Part shown: positions 26,494 to 33,302 of the stretch, piece after piece
Position numbering within the stretch: position 1 is the first letter of the stretch
Layout of the letters: each line of letters begins with the position of its first letter
Assembly (NCBI GenBank): GCA_027483895.1
Contig: JAIXTP010000009.1
Span: 124,001 to 188,000, forward strand
Origin: Hyphomicrobiales bacterium
GTDB lineage: Bacteria; Pseudomonadota; Alphaproteobacteria; Rhizobiales; Beijerinckiaceae
Direction: 5' to 3'
Length of the DNA: 64,000 nucleotides
Made by a program: the position numbers and the translations under genes
The notes under the pieces: generated by a model
Seen by the model: the letters and a program-made list of their open reading frames with translations, nothing else
Told to the model about the DNA's origin: nothing
Databases searched by the model: none

Positions 26494-28109
26494 CAGAACT
26501 CCTCTTCGTCGTCGGGCTGAGTGAAGTCGGGTGAGCACTCGGACAGGCGTCCGGTGTCCTTGTCGTAGGCGAGATGACAGGCGATGCCGGTCTCGCCGCT
26601 GAAGCGGTTCTTCAGGACGCGGACGGAGGTGATGTTCGGGTTGTCTCCTTGCTGGTTCCGTTCGAGGCCGACGACCATGTCCGAAAGCTGGGCGATGGCG
26701 TGGCTCCCGCGAAGCTGCGAGAGGCTGGTCTGCGCCCCTTCCTCGTGGCCCTTCTTGTCCGGGCGCTTGAGGTGGGAGACGAGGATCAGACCGATGCCGG
26801 TCTCCTGAACGAGGGTCCGGAGCATCGTCATGGCGCGGTCGATGAGCTTGCGTTCATCGCCCCCGTCATCGAGCCCTGAGACCACGATGGAGAGGTGGTC
26901 GAGGATGACCCACCGGCAGTCCAAGGCCCGCGCCATGTAGCGGACGCGGGACAGGAGGTTGTCGATCTCGGTCGAGCCGAAGTGGTCGTACAGGTACAAC
27001 CGCCCGGACCCGACCGTGGCTTCGAAGGCGGCCCGGAGATCGCTCTCGCTGACGCCTTCTTTGCCAAGGTGGATAGGTTTGTTCAGTTCGATGCCCATGA
27101 GGCCGAGCGCGGTGCGCTTGGTGGACTCTTCGAGCATGATCATCCCGACCTTTTCGCCGAGCTTGATCAGGTGGTGGGCGATCTCACGCACCACCGCAGA
27201 CTTTCCGATACCGGATCCGGCGGTGAAACAGGCGAGTTCACCCTGTCTGAGACCGTGCGTGACAGTTGAAAGACCGTCCCAAGGGTACGAGACGGATGCG
27301 ACGTGATCATCAGAAACGACCGCATCCCACAGTGACATGCCGTCCACGATGCCGTCCGGTCGATAGGTCTTCGAGTTCCAGATGGCGGTGATGACATCCT
27401 GTCCCTTTCCTTTCGTGAGGCAGTCGTTCGGATCCTTCTCGGGAAGGACCGCGATCTTCGCCTTGCCGGGAGGGAACAGTTCGGCGCATTCGCGGACGGC
27501 CTCCTGACCCGGCTCGTCCATGTCGAACATCAGGATGACCTCCTCGAAGGAGGAGAGCCATTCGAGGTTCTTCTTGATGGACTTCGCCGCGCCTTGAGCG
27601 CCGCTCGGGATCGAGACGACGGGCCACTTGTTGCCCTGAAGCTGGCTGACGGTGAGACAGTCGATCTCGCCTTCGGTGACGATGACCTTCTTGCCGCCTT
27701 CGCCCCAGATGTGCTGGCCGAACAGGGTGACGTTCTTGAAGTCCCCGAAGGTCTTCATGTCCTTGTTCGCCCAGCGGACCTTCTGCGCCACGAGGTTGCC
27801 CGAGGCGTCGTAGTAGGGTGCGATCTGCACCTTCTGTCCGTTGTAGGTCGAGACCTGATAGCCGAACTTGCGGCACGTCTCTTCGGAGATGCCGCGCTTT
27901 CCGAGAGCGGTGTATTCGCCGCCCGTGATGAGCCCTTCCGCTGCCACGCGATGCCTCCTGTTTCCGCTGGGTTTCTCGGCCTCGTCGCCGTGTTCGTAGT
28001 GGCCGCAGCCGAAGCAGTAGGCGTGGCCGTCCGAGTAGCGGGCGAGGTTGTCCCTCGACCCGCACTCAGGGCAGGGCTCCTTCCAAAGGTAGGAGGAGCT
28101 ATCTTCCAT
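26493..28109 (-). CDS. Bifunctional DNA primase-helicase (T7 gp4-like)
   Basis: 538 aa. The N-terminal zinc-binding domain has CPECGSRDNL ... HAYCFGCGHYE. A Toprim segment contains VTEGEIDCLTVSQLQG and MFDMDEPGQEA. The C-terminal RecA-like ring helicase has Walker A TAGSGIGKSAVV, Walker B WVILDHLSIVV and LILVSHLKRP. It unwinds the replication fork and makes primers, working with the family A polymerase encoded next. Confidence 0.95.
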   Translation of the reverse strand: MEDSSSYLWKEPCPECGSRDNLARYSDGHAYCFGCGHYEHGDEAEKPSGNRRHRVAAEGLITGGEYTALGKRGISEETCRKFGYQVSTYNGQKVQIAPYYDASGNLVAQKVRWANKDMKTFGDFKNVTLFGQHIWGEGGKKVIVTEGEIDCLTVSQLQGNKWPVVSIPSGAQGAAKSIKKNLEWLSSFEEVILMFDMDEPGQEAVRECAELFPPGKAKIAVLPEKDPNDCLTKGKGQDVITAIWNSKTYRPDGIVDGMSLWDAVVSDDHVASVSYPWDGLSTVTHGLRQGELACFTAGSGIGKSAVVREIAHHLIKLGEKVGMIMLEESTKRTALGLMGIELNKPIHLGKEGVSESDLRAAFEATVGSGRLYLYDHFGSTEIDNLLSRVRYMARALDCRWVILDHLSIVVSGLDDGGDERKLIDRAMTMLRTLVQETGIGLILVSHLKRPDKKGHEEGAQTSLSQLRGSHAIAQLSDMVVGLERNQQGDNPNITSVRVLKNRFSGETGIACHLAYDKDTGRLSECSPDFTQPDDEEEF

Positions 28110-28113
28110 CAGT

Positions 28114-28314
28114 TCACTTCACCTCGGCGACCGTGACCGGGTAGCCGAAAGCGGAGGTCATGAAGTGCGAGAACTTCTCGATGACCTCATCGCGCATGAG
28201 TTCGTGTTCACACCCGCCGCGGATGCGGAAGCGGATGTACTCCTCGCCCGTGCTGTTCTCGTAGGAGAAGGTGATCCACTCCTCGAAGGAGAAGTCGTTG
28301 TCATTGAACTCCAT
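28114..28314 (-). CDS. Small acidic phage protein, unknown function
   Basis: 66 aa from the ATG at 28314 (a GTG at 28320 overlapping the upstream stop is an alternative). Starts MEFNDNDFSFEEWITFSYEN; acidic with beta character. No family recognised. Translationally coupled to the helix-turn-helix gene upstream and 4 nt from the primase-helicase gene. Confidence 0.62.
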   Translation of the reverse strand: MEFNDNDFSFEEWITFSYENSTGEEYIRFRIRGGCEHELMRDEVIEKFSHFMTSAFGYPVTVAEVK

Positions 28315-28316
28315 GG

Positions 28317-28562
28317 TCACGCCGCCTTCTTCTTGGTGCCGTAGTTGGTCCGCATCACGAGCGAGTACTCGGTGTACGGGTTGCCGTGGGGGTCGCGCTT
28401 CACGAAAGACACGATGTTGTGTCCAGCCTCGCGGAGGTCGCGGATGCGCCGGGTGAGGGCAGCGATCCGGTACATGTGGTCCGCCTCGATGCGGGTGATC
28501 GAGCGCCCGGACAGGAAGTGCTTCATGAGGAGGTCGTTCTGAGAGCCGTTCTTGAAGGCCAT
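28317..28562 (-). CDS. Small winged-helix/HTH protein
   Basis: 81 aa from the ATG at 28562. The segment LSGRSITRIEADHMYRIAALTRRIRDLREAGHNIVSF resembles the winged-helix domain seen in many phage and prophage proteins (HTH_39-like), with the basic tail TKKKAA. It is the first gene after a phage promoter and a leader hairpin, so it is expected to be made abundantly. A DNA-binding or regulatory role is plausible but unproved. Confidence 0.7.
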   Translation of the reverse strand: MAFKNGSQNDLLMKHFLSGRSITRIEADHMYRIAALTRRIRDLREAGHNIVSFVKRDPHGNPYTEYSLVMRTNYGTKKKAA

Positions 28563-28602
28563 GGTGTTTGTCCCTGATGTCGGGTCCGTTGAAACGGAAA
28601 GA

Positions 28603-28626
28603 CCCCCGCCTCGGGGGAGGCAGGGG
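28603..28626 (-). terminator. Leader hairpin just downstream of a phage promoter
   Basis: On the minus strand CCCCTGCCTC and GAGGCGGGGG pair at 9 of 10 positions around a CCCC loop, followed by TCTTTC. It lies only a few nucleotides after the promoter at 28630-28650 and before the HTH gene. It could stop upstream host-polymerase transcripts, attenuate the leader, or serve as an RNase III site as in T7. Confidence 0.55.
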
Positions 28627-28629
28627 CCG

Positions 28630-28650
28630 GTTAGCGATAGGTAGGGGTAA
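28630..28650 (-). promoter_or_regulatory. Phage RNA polymerase promoter, replication block
   Basis: The minus strand reads TTACCCCTACCTATCGCTAA plus C, an exact 21-bp copy of the elements at 30378 and 33003. It sits in the 91-nt gap between the amidase and HTH genes, pointing into helicase and polymerase. Confidence 0.85.
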
Positions 28651-28653
28651 AGG

Positions 28654-29097
28654 TCAGAAGCCGTTGTCTTTGGCCCACGCACGGGCGTCGAACGACGGAC
28701 AAGCCTTGGCCACGCGAGGGAAGTCGCGGTGCCCTTGGATGATCGCCTTGGGGTAACGGGTCCGGAGATCCGTCAGGAGTTTCCGCAGCGCCTCGAACTG
28801 GGCTTCGGTGAAGTTGTTCTCGGGCTCGCGGTGGTCCTTCTCGGTCACGCCTCCGACGAGGCAGATGCCGATGGAGGTGCTGTTGTGACCGGCGACATGC
28901 GCTCCGACCACATCCTCGGGACGGCCACGCTCGACGGTGCCATCACGCTTGATGACGTAGTGGTAACCGATATCGACCCATCCGTTGGCACGATGCCATT
29001 TGCGAATGGTCGCGGCGTCTATGTCTTGGGATGGTCGGGTTGCCGAGCAGTGGATCACGAGGAAGTTGGTCGAGCGTCTTTTTGCAAAGATGCTCAT
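28654..29097 (-). CDS. N-acetylmuramoyl-L-alanine amidase (T7 lysozyme-like endolysin)
   Basis: 147 aa from the ATG at 29097. Zinc ligands can be placed as His16 (VIHCSATRP), His123 (QGHRDF) and Cys133 (KACPSFD), matching H17/H122/C130 of T7 gp3.5. T7 lysozyme both cuts peptidoglycan and inhibits phage RNA polymerase; the second role is possible here but cannot be seen. ATGA overlap with endonuclease I. Confidence 0.93.
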   Translation of the reverse strand: MSIFAKRRSTNFLVIHCSATRPSQDIDAATIRKWHRANGWVDIGYHYVIKRDGTVERGRPEDVVGAHVAGHNSTSIGICLVGGVTEKDHREPENNFTEAQFEALRKLLTDLRTRYPKAIIQGHRDFPRVAKACPSFDARAWAKDNGF

Positions 29098-29498
29098 TCC
29101 TTGATCCAATCTTCAGGGATACGCTTGGCCGCGTATTTGAAGCCGTGTTTCTCGCACCACATCGCGTAGGTCGTGGGCGATGTCTTGCTGATGCGGCTGT
29201 TGGGGTTCGAGAAGACGAAGCGGATGTCGAGATCCGGGTGCTGGTCCCGGATCATGAGGTGCTTGTGCCTGTCTTCCGTGATGAACCGGCCCTTCGTCTC
29301 GATGATGATCCCGTTGGGGAGGACGAAGTCCGGGGTGTACTTGGCTTTTCGAGAGGGTTTGACGTACTCGATCTTCTCGGTTTCGTACCGAACCGGGATG
29401 CCGGCCTCCCTCAACTGGGCGGCAACGGCATCCTCAAGCATGGAACGGTAACCGGCGAGAAACCCCCGCCGATCAGAAGTCCTCTTCGTCGTGGGCAT
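29094..29498 (-). CDS. Endonuclease I / Holliday-junction resolvase (T7 gp3-like)
   Basis: 134 aa. The PD-(D/E)xK core is visible as YTPDFVLPNGIIIETKGRF. The C-terminal TYAMWCEKHGFKYAAKRIPEDW is conserved in T7 gp3 relatives. It resolves branched replication intermediates and helps degrade host DNA. It overlaps the SSB gene by 26 nt. Confidence 0.92.
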   Translation of the reverse strand: MPTTKRTSDRRGFLAGYRSMLEDAVAAQLREAGIPVRYETEKIEYVKPSRKAKYTPDFVLPNGIIIETKGRFITEDRHKHLMIRDQHPDLDIRFVFSNPNSRISKTSPTTYAMWCEKHGFKYAAKRIPEDWIKE

Positions 29499-30171
29499 TT
29501 TCGCCCTCGCTGGTCGAGGTTTCTTCCGCGTCGGCGAACTGGTCCGGGTCGTACTCGAACCCTTCCTCTTCCTCGAAGCCGAGGTCCTTGGCCGACCGCT
29601 GGCCGCTCACGACCAGATCGATGATCTGAACGCCGAGCAGCGAGCGGGAGAGGCCGACAGCACCCGTTCCGGGGATGAAGTAGCCCTCGGGATCGAAGTC
29701 GAAGGACACGCGGCCGATGGTTCCCGACGAGATACGCGGAACCTTGGCGATGGTGTTGCCCTTCGCGTCGACAACGACAGGCTTCTGAGCCCAGCGTTTG
29801 CCCTTCTTCGTGGTGCCGCCCGCCTTCATCGTGAACTTGAAGACGAGTTCGCCCGTGGGCTCCTCGGTCTCCTCGTCGTAGACGGTCGTGAACAGGTCGT
29901 TGACCGTGATCGAGCCGAGCTTCTTGCGCTGGTCGACCTTGAGGTCCTTGAACTTCTGCTCGCCGTTGCGGACGGCCTGTTCGTGATAGGGCGTCAGCTT
30001 CGCGATGAAGGCTTTCGTCTCGGGGGCGTCGGCCTGAAGGACCAACTGAACCGAGAACTCGCCGTCAGGCTTGGGGTACTTCTCGTTGCCGTAGTCGGGA
30101 GCGTCGAGGCGGGGCCAGCGGAAGCTGCCACGAGGGGTCGTGAGCTTCACGCGCATGGGTTTGTTGTTCAT
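29473..30171 (-). CDS. Single-stranded DNA-binding protein (T7 gp2.5-like)
   Basis: 232 aa. OB-fold protein with MRVKLTTPRGSFRWPRLDAPDYG at the start and LFTTVYDEETEEPTGEL, ending in a strongly acidic tail (EETSTSEGENAHDEEDF) with the terminal Phe that gp2.5-type proteins use to contact polymerase and helicase. Long acidic tail and position before endonuclease I agree. Confidence 0.9.
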   Translation of the reverse strand: MNNKPMRVKLTTPRGSFRWPRLDAPDYGNEKYPKPDGEFSVQLVLQADAPETKAFIAKLTPYHEQAVRNGEQKFKDLKVDQRKKLGSITVNDLFTTVYDEETEEPTGELVFKFTMKAGGTTKKGKRWAQKPVVVDAKGNTIAKVPRISSGTIGRVSFDFDPEGYFIPGTGAVGLSRSLLGVQIIDLVVSGQRSAKDLGFEEEEGFEYDPDQFADAEETSTSEGENAHDEEDF

Positions 30172-30217
30172 GTGATTTCCCTGATGTCGGGTCGCAATGG
30201 ATGCGTTGATGGATCGA

Positions 30218-30361
30218 TCAGGCCGCGACGAAGCGGCGATGGAGTTCCTCGATGAGGACGCCCGCCTCTTCCAAGGCGACCATCAGATCGAGGGGGAGGG
30301 GTTCGTCGTTCTTCCAGAACTCGATTGCCTGATCGACGAGGTCGTTGATTTGGGTGTCCAT
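30218..30361 (-). CDS. 47-aa phage ORF directly after a phage promoter
   Basis: The short frame starts at an ATG at 30361 with GGAGG 5 nt upstream and ends at TGA 30218-30220. The product is an acidic helical peptide: it starts MDTQINDLVDQAIEFWKNDE, continues through PLPLDLMVALEEAG, and ends LIEELHRRFVAA. It is the first gene after the promoter at 30378-30398. Size, charge and early position resemble small host-takeover proteins of T7-like phages, but no function can be assigned. Confidence 0.65.
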   Translation of the reverse strand: MDTQINDLVDQAIEFWKNDEPLPLDLMVALEEAGVLIEELHRRFVAA

Positions 30362-30377
30362 GAGGACCTCCGTTTCG

Positions 30378-30398
30378 GTTAGCGATAGGTAGGGGTAA
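30378..30398 (-). promoter_or_regulatory. Phage RNA polymerase promoter after the polymerase gene
   Basis: Exact 21-bp copy of the motif (minus strand TTACCCCTACCTATCGCTAA plus C). It fires into the 47-aa ORF and the SSB/endonuclease/amidase genes. Confidence 0.85.
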
Positions 30399-30403
30399 AC
30401 ACC

Positions 30404-30420
30404 CCCGCGAGGAATGCGGG
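30404..30420 (-). terminator. Weak hairpin at the end of the RNA polymerase gene
   Basis: CCCGC / GCGGG with a 7-nt loop, followed on the minus strand by GGGTGTTT. It lies between the polymerase stop and the next promoter. It may be a weak early terminator or an RNase III-type processing site. Confidence 0.4.
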
Positions 30421-30430
30421 AGTGGATACA

Positions 30431-32917
30431 TCAGGCAAAGAAGAAACGGCTTTCGAGAACCTGAGACAGGTCCAGATCGCCGTGTTCCGGAAGCGGGGGG
30501 AGGGCGTTGGCGTCCCCCAACTGTTCAGCGAGAGCGTCCCTGAACTCCTTCAAGACGTCGTGCTCGGTGTACATGCGGACGAACTCCTGACGGAGCACGG
30601 TCGCCAACGTCTGAGCCCGACCGGCATGGGTGCCGTAGCTGTCGTGGATCATGCAGAAGGAGTTGATCTTGTGCTCCTTCACGCACTTCGCGATGGTCAG
30701 CTTCATGTGGCTGGCATCGAGGCTGTGGATCCAGTTCGGCGAGATGCCCGAAGCCTGACGCCGAGGGTCCAGCTTCTCGGACCCGACGTTGTACTTCAGT
30801 TGCAGCCGCACCTTCTGGAAGGCGAGGTCGAGGACCTTGGTGTTCGGCAGCTTGTATGCCTGACGAACGAGGAACCCCGCAGGGGTCGACCAGTGAACGG
30901 CCATGCCGTCCTTGGCGGAGACCCGAGCCGCCACCTGTAGCCAATCCATGGCCACGCGAGCGGCCACGACCACCTCCCCGACCGAGTTCCAGATCAGCTT
31001 GCCCATGTAGGACGCGGCCTCCCAGCCGGAGTCCGTCCACGGGAAGTTTTCCGGATCGCTCTGCTTCCACGGCTTCACGGTGTCATCGAACACCTGTTGC
31101 TTGAAGCCGAACTCCCGAGCCCCGTAGGCCAGCGTCATCACCGGCCTCTTGCAGACCTTCCGGGTGACCCGTCCGATCCAACCCTTTGCGAGGGTGGATA
31201 TGTCGGGATCAGACGAAAGGGCATCGTCCTCGACGCGGCGGGACACGATGTCAGCCACCCGCTGATATATGTCCTGAGGCTTGTCGGACGGGATGAGGTT
31301 GACCGCAGCACCTCCGACGCTGTCCCGAAGGATCGCGCTGAAGTTCTGGAGGCCGTTACACGTGCCGTCCATCTGCACCGGCAGATCGGACAGGTAGGCG
31401 TAGCCTTCCCGCTTGAACCCGGCCCACTCGAAACAGAACGCAAGGGCTTGCCACGGCTTCTCGGCCGTGAGCCAGAACGTATGCGCGAGTGGATCGTTAG
31501 AGGCGGCAAGGATCTCCTGTTCGTGGTCCTCGATCCAATGCCGACGTTCTTCGAGGGAGACCTTGTCGACGCCCCAGCACCCGGCCCCGTGGACCGCGAG
31601 CCAGAGGGCCCCGTCCTCATCTCCGACCGGCACCTTCTGGCCGAACGAGAGCAGACCGCGCTGGGTGTCGTCCCCCTGAGGATGGAGGAACAGCGGAACC
31701 GGGTAGACCCGGCCGCGGAAGTCCAGCGTGTGGGGGAAGTACATGGTCTCATCGACGAACTTGTCGGCCACCCACAGCATCCGCGAGAAGGCCGCCCGCT
31801 TGGTCACGAGGGAGGCGTTTTCGTCGTAGACGCGGGCACAGTCCGTCTTCCAATCGAGGAAGGCGCGGAACTGGTCCTCGGTCATGTCGTCCTTCTTCAT
31901 CTCCGGAGTGAGCCACGCCGGTTTCTGAGGGAGCGGACGCTCGTTGACCTCGGGGATGATGCCGAGGGTGGTGCCGCTGTCCCAGAGGGTCTTCATGACT
32001 TCGAGGATGCGGCGGTTGATCCGCCACTCGGTGTCCTGAAGGGCGTTGATCGCGGTGTAGACCACGCTCAGATCGCGAGCGGCCAGTTCTTCGAGGTACG
32101 GACGCGACGGAGTCTTAACCAGCGTCAGCTTGCGGCACCGGGCAGTCCAGTAGCCTCCGCTGAACGGGCTCGTCCACGGCCGGGGAGGGACCACGGTCGG
32201 AAGGTACATGGGAGAGAGCCATTCGAGGCGGCTGTTCTCCGTCTTGAGCCATTCGATGGTGGCCTCGGTGGCCTCGATCACGGTCGGGGTGTTGTTCTTC
32301 CCCTCGTACTTGTTCGTGATCCGCACGAGGCCCGTGGTCTCGACCACCATCTCGATCAGCTTGGTCCCGAGGAGGACCTTCGAGCGGGTGTCCCAGTTCG
32401 GACGCTCGACGCCCAGCTTGTTGGCGACCGAGCGGGTCGAGGCACGGCGGTAGCCGTCGTTCGTCTTCTTCTTCAGCTTGGCCATCTGCCACTTGTAGTA
32501 GCCGGGCTTCGCCTCCTTGAAGGCCGAGAACTGGATCTCGTCCTCGATCAGGGTGGCGAGGTGGATGGCCGTGGCCGTGAGGTGACCTCGGGCGGCGATC
32601 TGGTCGAGGACGACCCGCAGCGTGAGGTGGGCCATCAGGTTGGGATCACCGACCTCCTCGAACATCGCGACCGCCGCGTGACGACGCCCGGCCTTGCGTT
32701 CCTTCGCCCCTTCCATGAAGGCAGTGATCGCTTCGACCATCACAAGATGTGCGGTGTCCATCTTACGACGAACGGCCGCCTGACTCGTGGCACGACCACC
32801 GGAAAGAGCATCCGTGTAGGTGTCGGTGAACCGCTTGATGCCCAGCGAGCGCATCTCTTCTTCGAGTTGAACCTGAAGCTCCCATTTGGGGTGCTGTTCG
32901 ATTTCTTCATAGGTCAT
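30431..32917 (-). CDS. Single-subunit DNA-directed RNA polymerase (T7 gp1-like)
   Basis: 828 aa from the ATG at 32917, which has GAGGA 9 nt upstream. Motifs: DFRGRVYPVPLFLHPQGDD, DGTCNGLQNFSAILRD (motif A Asp), KRPVMTLAYGAREFGFKQQV (motif B, Lys/Tyr), MIHDSYGTHAG (motif C Asp) and the C-terminal FFFA-like end (SRFFFA), all as in T7 gp1. It transcribes the phage from the repeated TTACCCCTACCTATCG promoters. It is the first gene inside the attachment site and has one of these promoters in its own leader. Confidence 0.97.
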   Translation of the reverse strand: MTYEEIEQHPKWELQVQLEEEMRSLGIKRFTDTYTDALSGGRATSQAAVRRKMDTAHLVMVEAITAFMEGAKERKAGRRHAAVAMFEEVGDPNLMAHLTLRVVLDQIAARGHLTATAIHLATLIEDEIQFSAFKEAKPGYYKWQMAKLKKKTNDGYRRASTRSVANKLGVERPNWDTRSKVLLGTKLIEMVVETTGLVRITNKYEGKNNTPTVIEATEATIEWLKTENSRLEWLSPMYLPTVVPPRPWTSPFSGGYWTARCRKLTLVKTPSRPYLEELAARDLSVVYTAINALQDTEWRINRRILEVMKTLWDSGTTLGIIPEVNERPLPQKPAWLTPEMKKDDMTEDQFRAFLDWKTDCARVYDENASLVTKRAAFSRMLWVADKFVDETMYFPHTLDFRGRVYPVPLFLHPQGDDTQRGLLSFGQKVPVGDEDGALWLAVHGAGCWGVDKVSLEERRHWIEDHEQEILAASNDPLAHTFWLTAEKPWQALAFCFEWAGFKREGYAYLSDLPVQMDGTCNGLQNFSAILRDSVGGAAVNLIPSDKPQDIYQRVADIVSRRVEDDALSSDPDISTLAKGWIGRVTRKVCKRPVMTLAYGAREFGFKQQVFDDTVKPWKQSDPENFPWTDSGWEAASYMGKLIWNSVGEVVVAARVAMDWLQVAARVSAKDGMAVHWSTPAGFLVRQAYKLPNTKVLDLAFQKVRLQLKYNVGSEKLDPRRQASGISPNWIHSLDASHMKLTIAKCVKEHKINSFCMIHDSYGTHAGRAQTLATVLRQEFVRMYTEHDVLKEFRDALAEQLGDANALPPLPEHGDLDLSQVLESRFFFA

Positions 32918-33002
32918 CGTTCTTATCCTCGTCTTGCGTGGATGGATGATGGATGTGGTGAAGACAGAGAGACTTTCTTTGTCTCCCCTCAGGTCCCCTT
33001 CC

Positions 33003-33023
33003 GTTAGCGATAGGTAGGGGTAA
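33003..33023 (-). promoter_or_regulatory. Phage RNA polymerase promoter in front of its own gene
   Basis: Exact 21-bp copy of the phage promoter motif, 86 nt upstream of the polymerase ATG and in the same direction. In T7 the polymerase gene is driven by host promoters, so this copy suggests self-amplifying expression. A small hairpin (GAGAC / GTCTC) follows in the leader at about 32966-32984. Confidence 0.82.
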
Positions 33024-33057
33024 TTGCCCCGCCTCAGTTCGACCGGACTCGGCCGCC

Positions 33058-33108
33058 TGTGGCAGCGGGATGCCACGCTCGAAGCGTGTGGCAGACGGTT
33101 TGTGGCAG
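33058..33108. repeat. Three TGTGGCAG direct repeats with a nested inverted repeat
   Basis: TGTGGCAG occurs at 33058-33065, 33087-33094 and 33101-33108. Between the first two, TGCCACGCT (33071-33079) can pair with AGCGTGTGGCA (33083-33093). They lie 110-160 bp from the tRNA crossover region, the usual distance of tyrosine-integrase arm-type sites. They could alternatively be operators for a repressor or excisionase. Confidence 0.6.
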
Positions 33109-33150
33109 ATACGTCCGAGTACAATGCGCGAGTGGATACTACGGACAACG

Positions 33151-33182
33151 AAAAAGGCCGATGCCCTGTATGGGATCCGGCC
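33151..33182 (-). terminator. Intrinsic terminator between half tRNA and phage polymerase gene
   Basis: On the minus strand GGCCG GAT CCC / GGG CAT CGGCC form an 11-position stem with a short internal mismatch and an ATACA loop, followed by TTTTT (33151-33155). Orientation is such that it stops transcripts coming from the host tRNA side before they reach the phage RNA polymerase. Confidence 0.78.
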
Positions 33183-33215
33183 TGTCGCGTTTACTTAGAT
33201 TGCTTTAGTGGATAG

Positions 33216-33243
33216 CAAGGTGCTTTGGTTTTTAAGTGCCTTG
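33216..33243. other. Prophage attachment junction (core with imperfect inverted repeat)
   Basis: CAAGGTGCTT (33216-33225) and AAGTGCCTTG (33234-33243) are an 8-of-10 inverted repeat around GGTTTTT. The right arm is the anticodon stem of host tRNA-Leu, and the left arm is phage sequence that imitates the missing other side. This is the usual geometry of a tyrosine-recombinase core site. The other junction is outside the window, so the exact shared core cannot be read. Confidence 0.7.
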
Positions 33244-33268
33244 TGTCTACCGGTTCCACCACGTCCGC
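33230..33268 (-). tRNA. tRNA-Leu(UAA), 5' half only (positions 1-38)
   Basis: The minus strand from 33268 reads GCGGACG TG GTGG AACCGGTAGA CAC A AGGCA CTTAAAA: acceptor strand, D arm, anticodon 5' stem and complete anticodon loop with UAA. It fits the tRNA-Leu template base for base (39 nt including the D-loop insert). The expected 3' strand TGCCT is replaced by ACCAA, and no variable arm or T arm follows. Integration has therefore split the gene here. Function would need a second copy or a phage-supplied 5' half at the other end. Confidence 0.88.
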
Positions 33269-33286
33269 GCCGTGCTCTGCATAAGC

Positions 33287-33301
33287 AAGCCGCTCCGGCT
33301 T
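33287..33301 (-). terminator. Small hairpin after the FAD monooxygenase gene
   Basis: AAGCCG CTC CGGCTT, a 6-bp stem without a T run, in the 34-nt gap between the monooxygenase stop (33303) and the tRNA 5' end (33268). It may separate the two units or be a processing signal. Confidence 0.4.
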
Positions 33302-33302
33302 G

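Larger units (their letters stand above)
1..33236 (-). mobile_element. T7-type integrated prophage (left end outside window)
   Basis: About 33 kb of continuous, tightly packed minus-strand genes with the T7 module order: RNA polymerase, replication, portal, scaffold, capsid, tail tubular proteins, internal virion proteins, tail fibre. Most neighbouring genes overlap by 1-26 nt (ATGA, GTGA or TGATG junctions). The right limit is set by a half tRNA-Leu gene that ends at 33230. No integrase, repressor or terminase is visible, so the left end with these genes probably lies before base 1. Every gene that can be read is full length, so the element looks potentially functional rather than decayed. 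Confidence 0.93.

Noticed and set aside
33058..33108. CRISPR-like array
   Set aside because: Only three 8-bp repeats with unequal short spacing, and no cas genes.
33120..33268. Group I intron in tRNA-Leu(UAA)
   Set aside because: Such introns do interrupt this anticodon loop in other bacteria, but no conserved core or 3' exon is found downstream, and phage genes follow.
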